NCBI GenBank assembly: GCA_033977485.1 | Contig: CM066987.1 | Location: forward strand, 89,002,588 to 89,066,587 | Direction: 5' to 3' | DNA length: 64,000 nt | From: Hydrangea macrophylla | Lineage: Eukaryota; Streptophyta; Magnoliopsida; Cornales; Hydrangeaceae | Shown: positions 43,746 through 56,651 of the stretch, piece after piece | Layout: each line of letters begins with the position of its first letter | Numbering within the stretch: position 1 is the stretch's first letter | Made by a program: the position numbers and the translations under genes | The notes under the pieces: model-generated | What the model saw: only the letters and a program-made list of their open reading frames with translations | Told to the model about the DNA's origin: nothing | The model's database searches: none

Positions 43746-46700
43746 TGTAGACACCCAATTTTGACCAAACCGATAGGATTTAGGGTGGACAACATCTTGG
43801 AGGATTCGATGATGAAAAGTATCCAATGGAAGGTACTGGATTCCACACAATCGAAAGATCGAACTTCAGAAAGTGACTTCAAGCTCAGAAAAGCCCTTTT
43901 CTATGCATAAATCTCGGTTTTGTCAAAATCATCTCTAAGAATTCATATTCACTCAGGGTTATATGAACATGAAGTGTTCTAAATGCAGTATTCTAGGTAC
44001 CCAGAGATTCAATTTTAAAGAAAAGTTCAAAATTGACGCACATTGAAAAGCAATTTTGAAAAAGACGTCGTTTGATTTCAAAAAGACAATGAAAGTTTCA
44101 GAGGACTTCCAGGCATCAATTGGACTTCAATTTTCATTTCAAAACTCCCTAAAATATTTTTATACTGAAATTCAACTCGACAGCTTTCCAACGGTACGTA
44201 AACGGACGATTTCGGACACCAAAAATCATTTTTACAAAAATCTGGAAAAGTAGTGCACCTAATATTTTAAACAGATCTTAAAGGCAATTAGAGGAACAAA
44301 AAAAGGAAGTGGCGGGTCCCACCTAAGCTGTCACCTCATAGTTTTCCCCTCCATCAAGCTTTTTGAGTTCCAGACCCTTCTAGAAGCCTCCCACTGCGAG
44401 GAAATTGCCTGGAAACTGCGTTTAGGCCCAGAAATGGCCATTTTAACCCTTTTCTGACCTCTAAAATTACTGTTTAACCCTATAACTTAAGAGTTAAGTT
44501 TTCAAAACTCTATATATATCCATATGAGATCATCTTTCAGACACAAGTACATACAATTATACACAAGAGAGTACACAAGTGAATATACTTGAAGATACAA
44601 CCACATATACTTTGAATTTTGAAAGAATTCTAGAGAGAGAATAGTGAATCATGAATTGATTTCTTCTAAAATGAACTTTAAGATAATTAGATAAGATAAT
44701 TGAAGAGAGTTTTGACATCAATTGCCTCCATTTAACTTCCATGGATGAGTGCTTGAAGAGCACTTGAAGAAGAAGATCCTTCAAATCAACTTTGATTGCA
44801 TAATTGAGAATCCTCCAAGAGGTAAACATCCAATTCATCTCTAATTCTTACTTTTATATATAGATCTATAAGACATGGATCTAGTTTATTTTGATTTTCT
44901 TTGTTAGAACACTCATCTTCTTCCTCTCTTGTTCTTCACACACTCACATAGCTAGATCCAAGTCTCTTTTGATTTTATTGGTAATTCTTAATTAGAGATG
45001 ATTTTCACTTTTGTTTCTCAATTTTGATTTCATTTCTATTTTAGTTTAGATCCATGCATACATGATTATATATAAGTATCTATTTTGAATTCTATGATGG
45101 TTTGGAAGTATGATCTATGAGAAGGATGATTCCTATGTTCATACGTATCTCTTGATTATTCCTATTACCTAGAATTTATATTGAATTTCATCTCCAATAG
45201 GATATTTGTAAGACCCTTTGATCCATGATCTAGAGTTTTTCATAGAACTTGAGGGCTAAATTGATTGGGAATCATGATAATTAAGTTTATCTATGGGTTT
45301 GATCTCTCTAATAAGCTTCAACCATCAACTAAGATGTTTTTCTCACACTTAAAATGAACTAGATAAAATTAAGCAAAACAGATTAGTTTTGTCCACAAGA
45401 TTTGGTCCACAAAAACCAATAGTTTGATGGATTTCCAATTTTTTGGGTAAACTTTGATGAATTAGCTTTCATTCGATCCGTTTTGAGAACCTCTAGGATC
45501 CATATGCTATTTTTAGAAATTGTTGAGAAATCAGTGGACAGATTTGAACATAGTCTCTTTGTATTTGAATTTTAGAAAATCTATAATAGTTATCGATGTT
45601 CTGCTTTTTGGGGATGATTCTTAACTCATGTATCTATATACCGATATAAAATCATGAGCATACGATCGAGTTTAGATTGTTTTCTAAGCGTTTGAAGTTG
45701 ATACAACTATTCTGGAATTTCTAAATTTAACTGCAAACATGATTATGTATACAAAATGGTCATACCTTGATCACTCAACAACAATTGATGAATAAAACTT
45801 GGTTTAGAAATCATCTAGGATAAATTGATGAGAGTTCAAAAGCTTAGAATAACTTGATTAACATGATTCATGAATTTCTATTATGTTTTGTATTCCTTTG
45901 TCAAGTGATACCAAACTTCCAGAATAACAGAGTCTGTTTAAAGAACTTTTCAGAAATCTTAAGATCATGACATGTCCATGGAATTATTTTTGTCACAAAG
46001 CACAATGAAATAGCTTTCTTTTGACACCAAATAGGCTTCACATGATATTTGTAGAATTAAGTATGAATTTTACAAGAGCAGTGGACTGTCCTGGTCCTCT
46101 GTTCCTAAAACTCTTATTTCTCGAACTTCAAAAATGGTAAAGAGGTTCTACTTTTTGGATAAGTTCCCTAAGACATGTATCTAACTTTTTGTAGAAGGGA
46201 TTTAACCCAGATCATGTTTAAGACCACTTTTGATAGGATTCATTAGAGGTTGCTGAATCTAGAAATTTGATTGATGACATCTTTTCCTTATTAATCATGC
46301 ACATCATTTGTTTGCTTGTATTTTTGCAATGCTTGGGTATTTCTTGGTGTCTTAGTGCAGAGAATTGAATGCCATGGATCCGAAATTCGATTTATGGGTT
46401 TGCCTCGTCTACATGTGGCTTAGTGCCCATATATCATGTACTATCTCTATCCTTTCTCTTAGAATTTTTCTAGATTTACAACTTTATTTTCAACGACATA
46501 TTTCCTTTGGGATAGTCCTCGCTTATGTGTTTATATGTTAGAGACATCTTATCTAGGATTGTTGCATGATTGCATTACGCGTTTCCTTCCTTTTTGCTTT
46601 TTTGCGACTCCGCTTGAGTCAACTCAATGTAAGTCTTCTCATTCCCTCTTGCATATCATGACATGTTTTTTTTATTTGCATCGGCTCCGGGCGGGACTAA

Positions 46701-47040
46701 CCACTGTGAGTATACCTCTCTCTTGTATTGCATGTACATCCGACTTGTACTTGATTTAATCTCTTGACATGATTTTCTTTAGATTTTCCCTTTTTGACAT
46801 GTATATATTTTCTAGTATGTTTGAGGAAACGTACAACACCAATTATGAATTAAGAACAAGGATATTTGAATCAAGGACTACCATTCGGTAGGGCGAGGAG
46901 GGGGTGCTTTAGTTCGGCTTGGGCTCCTTCTCCTCTCGTACCAAGACCCCCGAACCTAGTTTCTGGTAATGAAGGGTGAATAACCTTATTCAAATTTTGG
47001 GCGAGTCAAACTTGGATTTTCTAATTCCCGATAAAATTAG
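43746..47040 (+). mobile_element. LTR A, Tat/Ogre-like gypsy, ~3.3 kb
   Basis: Starts TGTAGACACCCAATTTTGACC after a polypurine tract and ends just before the primer-site-like TGGTGACTCTTTGTC (47042). A TATA box ctctatatatatcc lies at 44509, and the family motif cagctttccaacggta at 44181. The last 200 bases (ctcctctcgtaccaag...gggcgagtca) match the ends of LTR B and C. It has no protein-coding content. An LTR with a polypurine tract before and a primer site after points to a recombined or tandem arrangement. Confidence 0.8.
44507..44521 (+). promoter_or_regulatory. TATA box of LTR A
   Basis: aactctatatatatc is followed ~30 bases later by catctttcagacacaag, a plausible transcription start region. 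Confidence 0.55.
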
Positions 47041-47041
47041 G

Positions 47042-47748
47042 TGGTGACTCTTTGTCTCTATGATCGCGTGAGGAAGTCCTAGTTTTCCCTGAAGTGTGCT
47101 CCTTGGGATCCATCCCGGGACACTATCGAGGGACAACATCAGGACCCCCTTTTCAGCACGGTCCACAATGTGTTAAAACGGTTTTTTATTTTTATTTTAG
47201 AAAACTCATTTTTGTGTGCATGTAGTAACAATATTCAAAACGCCAATCACAAACAAGCATTTAAAAATGAAAACTAAAATGAAATAAAGACATTCACAAA
47301 TGCGTCTGTCTCCTATGGCTCTATCTTCATAGATCCATCGCATTGGCTTGGTCACCTCTCCATCTTCATGAACTCCGACTTGCTACTCCCTCTTCATGGA
47401 TTTTCTATTATGTTATAAAATCCTATGCTTCTTTCGAAGCTTACAAATTTGTCTAGAAAGGAAATAGCAATAAATAAATAAATAGGCTAGGGAAACTAGT
47501 TCGATTCTCCTATTCACGGGAATAGAGTCGCAGCGCCCTTTACACATGCCTTCAAAACCAAACCAAAATTTAATACACCACTTAGAATAAAATTTGAACA
47601 TCATCAGTGTCATGGGAGATAGTGGTCTAACTTGCTGCAAAAAGGGTTAGATATACTGTGGACACGTGGTCTCGGAGACGGGGTTCACTCCTTTCATTTT
47701 GGAAAGGGTTTAGGTTTTGAAATTTCCATTGAAAAGTCTGTGAAAATA
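47042..47748. other. Leader sequences of two facing gypsy elements
   Basis: The left part (from 47042) is the primer site and leader following LTR A on plus. The right part (down from 47748) is the leader following LTR B on minus. They meet head-on somewhere in the AT-rich middle (~47170-47600). No gene. Confidence 0.55.
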
Positions 47749-47763
47749 GATACAGAGTCGCCA
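47749..47763 (-). other. Primer-binding site after LTR B
   Basis: Minus strand TGGCGACTCTGTATC directly follows the LTR end. An identical string follows LTR C (57759-57745). Confidence 0.7.
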
Positions 47764-50188
47764 CTTGGTCTTTAGGGAACCAAGAAACCCAATTTGACTC
47801 ACCCAAACGGATAAAGGGCACCGACCCTTCATAACCAAAGAACTTGCCTTGGGATTTTGGTACGAGAGTGAAAGGAGCCTTTGCAACAACTAAAACACCC
47901 TACACTAGCCCCCGTCTCTCGAAGAGCCTTAATTAACATCCAAATAATCATCTTGTACTATATTTGGTTTGACAGTTAATATTATGAAAAGTACATTATA
48001 TCACATAAGAAACTTGAAATGGAAGATTTAAAGATAAGATATCATTCATAAGATATAAGCCAAGTATCACCCAATGCAAAGTGAAAGATCACACGAAACA
48101 AACTTAGGAAAATCGTCTAATCACATATCAATTAATCAAGTTTTCCTAATCTAAAGGCGGACATGGATTGTTCTTGAAACAATAATCAAAGAAAACAAAA
48201 TATGCTTAGCAAGCTAGAATGTATGCATGTTGATTCTTGAGAAAAGAAGATCTCTCAATCCCCGGGACAAATGAGAAAGGAAGATTTGATCAAGGGGAAG
48301 CATGAACGTGAGGTTAACGTTGTTCCTTATAATCTTCTTGGATTAAGAGTCACAAAAACCTCAAATCTTGCATGGAGCAATGTATGATCTTAAAATGTGC
48401 AAATTTGTAGTGCTTTTGTGTTCATGAGTTTTCGAAAGTGATTTGAAATTATCGAATATGCATAGCTGCATGAAGAATGTTATTTAGGGTATGTACAAAT
48501 GTGGTATGAATTACTTCCTAAGATATGGGCGAATTTGGATTGCATGTGAACATCTAATCAAAGAATGAAAGTAAAATATGCTTGCTGGGAATAGTGGACA
48601 GAATGGTTGGACCATCTTGTAAAAATGGAAAAGTGAGGTTAAAAACACTTTGAATTCATGCAATTTTATGGAGATCATCCATATTGTGTCTAGAACACAT
48701 AGGAAAAGGCATAACTAAGATTGAAGTTATAGGTTGGGAGAAATCATATAAAAAAGAGAGGTTACTCAAAAATAAAATCCGTAAAATGTAGAAAAATCTT
48801 CAAAAATGAAAACACAACATTCGGTGGCTCATTATATGCATAAAGTTCCCTAACAAACCTTAGTTTAACGGAAAAATGAGTTGGGACCACTCTTATTGGA
48901 AAGTGTTCTGAAAAACAAGTTGAAAGTCTACTAAAGATGCTGTGATAGAAAAACATATCGTTTTGGAAGAATGTTTGGGTCAAAATGGAACACTTCCAAG
49001 AGTTTCAAAATTCAACCAAAAATCATGGACATTCCCTAATGAGTTAGGAATACTTTCCAAGTGGTATTTACTACAATCATCCATTAAGTATTGAACTCAG
49101 AATATCATTTTCAAGTTGAACTACTAAATGTTTTGGGGGGTTTTTCGGAAAACAAGCTTCTATTTCTTGAAATCAAAATGTGGGGATTTTAGAAAGGTTT
49201 TGAACTGGATGCTTCAAAATAATATTTTCAGCTATCGGATGAAGATTCTAACCACTTGGAATATCAATTCCTAACTCATTTCAAGAATTCCTTAAAGCAT
49301 TTGCAAAACATGGTTTTATTTGAAAACCAAACTCAAGAATCCATGGAAGTATGATACATAAGAGGATAGATGATACATGGTATGATACAATATGCTAAGA
49401 GTGGTAAAGAATATGTTCATGGAATGTGGGTTCATCTAGATACAAGGGAGTGTTGCATCAAAATGTGAAAGTCAAAAAGTGGTCTGGTGTGAATAATGTC
49501 CAGATTGTATGTATCACTTTATAAAATCATAATAGGAGGTAAAACATACCTAGGAAAATTTGGGAAAAATCAGAGAGCCTCCTAGTGTGTCTAGAATACA
49601 CAAAAAAGACCAAACTTCAATAGCTATCACAGATTAAAAGACAAAAATCATAATATACACATGACTTAGAAACAAAAGTTTCACTGTTGACTGATTTTGT
49701 GTGATTTTTTTATAAATAGAAGACTAACTCTGGGTAGACTAAAAGATACAGAAGGTTTCCCAACTCATTGAAGTTCAAGGAAAAATAATATAAAAAGGCC
49801 ATGCTATGTGATGAAAACATCCAAAAACAAATGCAACAAGTCAGACTACAATCTGTGAGAGAAAAGACAGATTATTTACATGAAATTTAAAAATCCGAAA
49901 ATAGTACTTTCACATCGCTATAATTAATGGGAAAAATTAGGGACAAACTATGATGCATTAGGGAGATTTTACAAGTAGCTTTGTCATCATAACTCAAGTA
50001 TTTAATTCAAAACAAATCTTTGAATCTGAACAGCTCACTATTTTGGATCATTCTTGAAGAAAATGGATTTGGGTTTTGGAATAGAGTTTGAGTTCTTCAT
50101 TGGGGGTTTTGAAATAGATGTTCAAAGTATGAACTTAAACATTTGAGATGACCATGTGACCAATTAGAACTTCATCCAACCTTGAATC

Positions 50189-50523
50189 TATTGGGGTTTC
50201 CCACAATGGATGTGAAAGGGGCATGTGGTCGATTTATAAGTGTGAGGGAAAACCTCAGCTCATAAGTTAGCTTTTGGGCTTGAGAAGGCCCAAGACCACC
50301 CAACACTGGTACCAGAGCCCAGGTTACAACATCTTGTCCCAGCAGCTACAAGGGAGAGACTGGTCGATGGTTTGCCGACCCAAGGCCCGATGTGTGAGGG
50401 GGAGATTGTTGGGGTTTCCCACATCGAATGTGGAAGGGGCATATGGTCGATTTGTAAGTGTAAGGTAAATTCTCACCTCCTAAGCTAGATTTTGAGGTTG
50501 AGAAGGCCCAAGACCACCTAACA
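50189..50523 (+). mobile_element. Complete TRIM retrotransposon, 335 bp
   Basis: Two 117-bp LTRs (50189-50305 and 50407-50523) both contain ttggggtttcccaca and gagaaggcccaagaccacc. The primer site ctggtaccagagccc (50306-50320), complementary to initiator tRNA-Met with one change, follows the left LTR. A polypurine tract gtgagggggaga precedes the right LTR. Perfect 5-bp target repeats GAATC lie at 50184-50188 and 50524-50528. There is no coding region, as in all TRIMs; it must use proteins of an autonomous element. Confidence 0.95.
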
Positions 50524-53290
50524 GAATCATCAAAGAACAAAAGAAATCAAGAAAAAGGGTTAAGAAGAGATGACAAAAATGTAATCAAAGAAAGTATAAA
50601 ATAGAAATGGGGATTGAGAATAGATAACAAAAATGGGGATTGAGAATAGATGACAATAATGTAAATAAGAAAGAAAATAGAAATGGGATTAAGAAGGAGA
50701 ATGATGATGATGATAACAGTAGCTTTCAAGAACAAGAATGGAACTCTAGCAAGGTATTCCTCTCATATATGTGTGTATATAGACATGGAGCTCCTTCACT
50801 ACCTCTCTAATGCTCAAGAAGATGGTAAAAGAAATGTTTGGATGATTGAAGTTTTGATAGCAAACTCAAGTAAAACTCACTTTGATTAAGAAAATGGAAG
50901 AAGAAGACTATCTTATTCTCTTTCTCTCTCTATATTTCTCTAGAGTTTCTTCCTAAGCTCTCTCTAAGCTTCCAAGTCTCTCCCCATAATGGAAGTAAAT
51001 GGGTCTCTTTTTTAGGCAAAGGAGGGGTGGTAAATGAGATTTTAAAAAGTTCAAAATAGTCTCCCATTGGTCCAAAATAAGTTGGGAACCAAAACTACGT
51101 CATTTTGGTTTCTAATATTTATGAAAAACTCCCCAAAATAATATGAAAAAAATGGACTTTCTAGGGGAGATTGTCGCGATGGCACATGGCCAGTGCCACG
51201 GTGGCTCTGCTCCTCAGATGATTTTTTATTTGCATTTATACCCCTAGAGGTTTCGGTATTGGCAAAGAGGCCCTACTTCGTCCGAAATTCACAAAAAAAT
51301 GCATACGAACTCCAAACTGAGCTTGTGATATACCGTTGGAAAGGTAATGATGCCTAATTTCCATAAAAAAAAATAGTTTGGAGTCAGGTCGCTTTGAAAA
51401 GTTTTTTGGTATTCGCAAAAAGGTTTGATTTAATCGCCTTTTTCATTTTCGGAAGTTCATAATAAATCTGTTTTAAGTCCAAAAATTATGTATGATATAC
51501 CGTTGGAAAGCTAATGACCTCTAGTATACATGAAAAATGTTTGAAAAATGATATGGTGCTCTAGTCTCTGAGTCAACTTTTAGGTCAAATTGGTCAAACC
51601 GGGGATCTCCCGGAAGTTCTGGGAACCTCTATGAGCTCCCAGGAGATGTCGTTTCCGTCAAATTTTCTTTTAAAACTTGTTTTAGTACTTTTCACATAAT
51701 CTAGGGTGATCTTGGAATTGTTGATCGAATTCGGATGATTTTGGTCAAACCCTGGTCAAACTTGGTCAAATCAGTCAATGGGGACTTTCCGGGAACTTTC
51801 AGACTTCTGTGAGTCTCTAGGAGCTGACGATTACATCCGATTTTGTTTTAAAATACTTTTTATTACTTTTATTATGATGTAGTATGTTTCTGAAGCTTTT
51901 GAATCAAATCTAGGAGTTTTGGGCTTTCAGAGACATTTTTGGTCATTTTCACCCATTTTTGAGCTTTTTGAGAGATTAAGGTGATTTCCAAGAGTCTTTT
52001 CAATATGTCACACCCCGGAGCAACAGATATAGAGAAAAATAAATTTCCTTTTTGGGTCCATAGGGAATGACGGGTGAATGTCACTAATGATCCACACCAC
52101 ACAGTACTAGTCAACAACAAGAATAGTAATAAAAACAAACCGGATACAAATAGCAGTTGCTTCTATTACAAACATTAGAGTTATTACAACAGTAAAGCTG
52201 TAGCGAAAGTATATATAAGGTTTGGAAGCAACATATGCCCAAGTACCAAATATAACAAAACAGTCTGAACAGAAATATAAACTAAAAACTATCTCCGGGT
52301 CTTCAGCTAGCGTAAACATCAGCATAGTAGTCCTCCCCGGCATAGACGACAACAGTGGAGCCACCCTCGGTGTATTCTCCTCCCGGATAGTAACCATCGT
52401 TGTAGACTCCGTCATTTGCAGAATAAGGTACATGATAGTCTGGACGGAGAAAAGTCCAGGCAATAAAGGCCATCAGCTTACTGAGAGCTGAGTGAGCATA
52501 AACTAACAAGGTACCAATTATCTGAAGTAAAAACAAGCTTATGAATATACGAGTTAACATTTTATTGTAACAATATCTTCTTCCTTTATGCAGCGTCGTT
52601 AATCAACCCTTATCGTCTTGTTACTCGAATACCGATGACCAACATACTCTCTAAAAGGAACAAACTCAATCGTTTCACATATATAGTTATACCATTATTC
52701 TGTCCATTGCTCGTTAAGGATATAAACCATCCACCGCATTCATGGACACCACGTCGGTCCATCTTTCGCTCATTAAGGATATAAACCATCCACCGCATGT
52801 TAGGGATACAATGCTTTGAACAATAGCACATCAAATCTATTGCTCCGACTTCTCGATATATATACCAGTGATCCCCCATCCACCGCTCGTTAAGGACATA
52901 ACCCGTCCACCGCTCATTAAGGATATAACATGGATCATCTAGCTACCTTAGGGCTACATGGTCCTGCCCACTGCTCGTTAAGAATATAACCCATCCACTA
53001 CATGTGAAAGCATGTCATGACCAAGCGTCTGCCTACGTACCATTGCTAGAACTTATCAAACCTACTTAGGTTATGCACTATCATAGAATACATGACTTCC
53101 TACTGTGGCCTGACTACTCTGATTTAAAAGAAATGGAAATCAAACTCATACATGAACCGCATAGTATCTCACGTCATTACTTTAATTCATTAGTCTTAAT
53201 CATACTTAAATTTTGTTGTCACATTATCCCTGATCAACCCAAAAATCGGACAACAGAAGTTCGAATCGAGAAACGAACAATCGAACCCTT

Positions 53291-53777
53291 AATATAATAA
53301 ATAGGCTAAGGAATCCATGTTCTGCCAATACCAATCGATTGGGAAAGGTCCAATCAATTGGAGCAACAATCATAACAATCGATTGAGGAAACTGGCAATC
53401 GATTGGGTCTAAAATAATGGCAATCGATTACTAACATTGACAATCGATTGGGATGTCAATCGATTGGAATTCTATCCAATCGATTGGGTCCAGACTGATG
53501 GCAATCGATTGGTAATTATGCCAATCGATTGGCAATATAATAAATAGGCTAAGGAATCCATGTTCTGCCAATACCAATCGATTGGGAAAGGTCCAATCGA
53601 TTGGAGCAACAATCATAACAATCGATTGAGGAAACTGGCAATCGATTGGGTCTAAAATAATGGCAATCAATTACTAACATTGACAATCGATTGGGATGTC
53701 AATCGATTGGAATTCTATCCAATCGATTGGGTCCAGACTGATGGCAATCGATTGGTAATTATGCCAATCGATTGGCA
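53291..53777. repeat. 243-bp tandem duplication packed with CAATCGATTG palindromes
   Basis: The unit from aatataataaataggctaa (53291) repeats at 53534 with very few changes. Each unit holds about ten copies of the 10-bp palindrome caatcgattg or one-base variants. Further copies lie at 54285-54460. Confidence 0.93.
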
Positions 53778-54120
53778 CTTCGTCTTCACCAGCAGATTAT
53801 AAAAACAGCATATATAAACGTAATACTCATGCATTTTCTATATCTAAGCTTCACAATAACTTGCATAAACTTCATATAAAGGGACCAAGTGAGTTAGGAC
53901 TCACCTAGGGTGTGTTTGGCTTGTGTTTGCTTTGAAAAACCTCCAAGCTCTCTCTCTCTCTCTTATTCTCTTTCTCCCTTCTCTGTCCAACTCTCTCTTC
54001 TCTGCCTCTTCTCCTTCTCCTTCTTATTCTTCTCTTCTTCCTCCAAAGGCAGTGTGTGTGTGTGTCTATATAGATACGGATATAGATATATGAATATATA
54101 TACTCACAAGATATGTGTGT

Positions 54121-54123
<3 letters not shown>

Positions 54124-54161
<38 letters not shown>
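54124..54161. repeat. (CT)n microsatellite
   Basis: A CT run preceded by gtgtgtgtgt, inside the solo-LTR-like insertion. Confidence 0.95.
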
Positions 54162-54164
<3 letters not shown>

Positions 54165-54615
54165 GCTACCAAACTGGTCCCAAGGGCAAACTAAATACAT
54201 ATATATAGAGGTTTGAGAGTGCCACACGTCTAAAGCTCAAGAAAAGAAGAAAACTTGTCTCATCTTAAAACTTGTCTCATCTTATGCCAATCGATTGGTA
54301 ATGATGGCAATTGATTGGTAACAGATATTTGAAGGCAATCGATTAAAAAGAATGCCAATCGATTGGTATGTTGCCACATCATAACTTTTAGTTGGTAAAA
54401 TGGCAATCGATTGGGAATAATGGCAATCGATTGGGAAACTTGTCAATCGATTGGTAACCTAATTTCACCAAAAGCACGAAAAAGTTTATGTAAGTTTACT
54501 GAACGAAGTTTTATTTATTAATACTCTCCAGAAATTCAGGGTATTACACAATCATGGAGGACTACCATGCTAGTGGACTCCTAAATCTGTTAGCCAACAA
54601 AATGGGGTGTCTACA

Positions 54616-55174
54616 CATACACACATCCACGCATATATATATATATCAAATAGATAACTATTGGAACCCCTAATTGATTCGCATATTCCATAAACACTTC
54701 ATAGAAGTAATTAGAACTTCAAAAACATCATCTCTGGTTCTGTGTCACCTTTGATCAATCAAAGTGAGTTTGATCGATCGAATTTGTTCAATCGATCGAA
54801 CAAAGTTCAATCGATTGGACTAGAAAGTTCATAGATTCATTTTAAAATTCTCCAAAATAATAAGATATTAAAATCGATAATTTTAAAGTTTTTTAAAACT
54901 GTGAAAAAACATCTAGACAAAAAACACTTTCGATCGATCGAACTTTCAATCGATCGAAATGAGTTAGATCGATCGAACTCAGCAACTTTCGATCAATTGA
55001 AACACTTTTAATTGATCAAAAATAACATGCATCCAATGCAATCACAAATCTGTTTCCTGCTGTGAAACTGCTGCAGAAACAGGTTTGTGTCGATGCAGTT
55101 TCAAAAACAGTCCTAAAACATCATGCAAATCAAAACTAGTGTTCTAAAAACGCATATATAGATCCACATAGGCG
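54616..55174 (-). other. Copia-like element leader, non-coding
   Basis: On the minus strand this follows the Met primer site of copia-like LTR copy 2 and should be its internal leader, but no gag frame is found before LTR B starts. It is rich in ttcgatcgatcgaa-type palindromes (54775-54975), as is the LTR itself. Confidence 0.5.
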
Positions 55175-55188
55175 TTGCTCTGATACCA
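55175..55188 (-). other. Initiator tRNA-Met primer-binding site
   Basis: Minus strand TGGTATCAGAGCAA directly follows the LTR. TGGTATCAGAGC is the standard complement of plant initiator tRNA-Met 3' end used by most copia elements. Confidence 0.88.
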
Positions 55189-55190
55189 AT

Positions 55191-56651
55191 TAAAGGATTT
55201 AGGTTTCAAAAAACTTTAAATCTTATGCGCCTCAGAAAAAACATGTTTAAAGCATTTATTGGTAGCATGGATCTATTACTTATCAATTCCATAGATGCGT
55301 AGGGAGAGGGGACAAGAGTATTACCTTGTTGTCTTGAACCTAATTCTGAATTGGTCTTATTCCTTTAGTGTACATCAAGTCCCACTAGGTGATCTTCACC
55401 CTTATGTCTCCTATGAATGCTCCCGAAGGGACTAAGGTTGGTGGGACTCAAGTAGTGAGGATAAGAAGGCTAAGGAAATCCTAAAATAGTTTCTGCAGCT
55501 CTCTTGAATTAAAAATGACTTTCTACTTTTTTCTGTATGTCACTGCCCTATTTATATATTTTTAAACTGACTTTAGGGTTCAATCGATTGAAACTTTTTC
55601 AATTGATCGATCGAACTGAAATCGACTTCAATCGATCGAACCTTGTTTAATCGATTGAACCAACATCCTCAAATGCCTCTCCAAGCATTCTCACAGAGCT
55701 AAGAATTGGACCTTCTAGGCTCTTTATTGTTGGCTCAGACCAGTTGTTAATTCCCATGATCAAACTATTTGATCAGCGAATTAATTAACTGATCAGTTAA
55801 TGTTTACTCCACTATAAAACTATTACTACACTCCAACGCAAAAGAATATATCCAAAACGATAACTAGGCTTGTATGGTGTACTAATGTCCCTCCATCGTC
55901 AGCATTCATAATCAAATTCAGATAGTCGGATAACTATTACTATCAACCTGAATGATGATTACATCTTCTATTCCTTGAGTTTCATTCACCTCTCATGATT
56001 ACCAAACATGTTGATAACTACCTATCAACAAGACTGCAGTTCTCAGTAATCAACTTGGTGACATTCTCAAGGGAATGCTTGCTCTTTATTAGAGGGTATA
56101 TTTTATCTTGACAATATATGTTCACAACCCTGAGAATGTGACATACCCAAGATACCCAGGTGTTGATCTTTAAGAGCTCACTGATTGGTAAGTCAAAGCA
56201 GTCACATCTATAGTCTGTGTCCATAATCGTCTCAATATTAAGAACACGTACCTTATATAAGTTATGAGTTCCTATTGACTATTGACATTTTTATATGTCA
56301 ATAGGAATCTCATGGTCCATCAATGCACTGTAAGCACTAGCATATTAACTAAGAGTCATACTCGAGTGATTGAGATTCATTATTTCATCCAATGGTAGTT
56401 AATCATGCTATAGTGCATACCTGGTGAGATATCCAGTCTCACCATCCACTGTGACAAGTTCTAAGTATCAAAGAATAGTAATTCGCATCTCACTTATATG
56501 TATCTCACTCATATACGATACCTACTATGATGCTTATGGATTACAAACATTCATCTCATGAAACATACACAATTAAATGTATAAATGTTATCTATATATA
56601 AAATGCCAAATGTCACACACATATAGATCGGATTTAAGGGCACAATCCCAT
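55191..56651 (-). mobile_element. Copia-like LTR, copy 2
   Basis: A 1.46-kb LTR matching 920-2395 in inverted orientation, with the primer site on its downstream side. The start (minus) is tgggattgtgcccttaaa. A polymorphic cgatcgatcgaa block at 55575-55660 corresponds to 1925-2040 in copy 1. It abuts a gypsy pol fragment at 56652, so it was inserted there or joined by rearrangement. Confidence 0.8.

Larger units (their letters stand above)
52006..54548 (-). mobile_element. 2.5-kb insertion in LTR B, probably a solo LTR
   Basis: On the minus strand it begins TGTAATACCCTGAATTTC and ends CCGGGGTGTGACA, with TG...CA ends. Flanks are CAATA and CAATC, a 5-bp duplication with one change. LTR C at ~60812-60830 lacks it and serves as a paralogous empty site. 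It contains palindrome arrays (53325-53780, 54285-54460), a CT microsatellite (54124-54161) and repeated ccgct(c/a)(g/a)ttaagga-type words (52700-53000). No polyprotein is present. Confidence 0.7.
47765..54615 (-). mobile_element. LTR B, Tat/Ogre-like gypsy, with two nested insertions
   Basis: On the minus strand it starts TGTAGACACCCCATTTTG (54615) and ends before the primer site at 47763. Without the TRIM and the 2.5-kb insertion it is ~4.0 kb. It aligns with LTR C in blocks: 51240-51990 with 60050-60800, and 47765-48300 with 57761-58290. Two copies of ataccgttggaaag lie at 51330 and 51497. A GC-rich block (51170-51225) corresponds to 59980-60035 in LTR C. No polypurine tract precedes it, so it is a 5' or solo-type LTR. 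Confidence 0.8.

Noticed and set aside
56018..56224. A 68-codon minus-strand frame also partly present near 1360-1560
   Set aside because: It lies inside both copies of the copia-like LTR and is non-coding LTR sequence.
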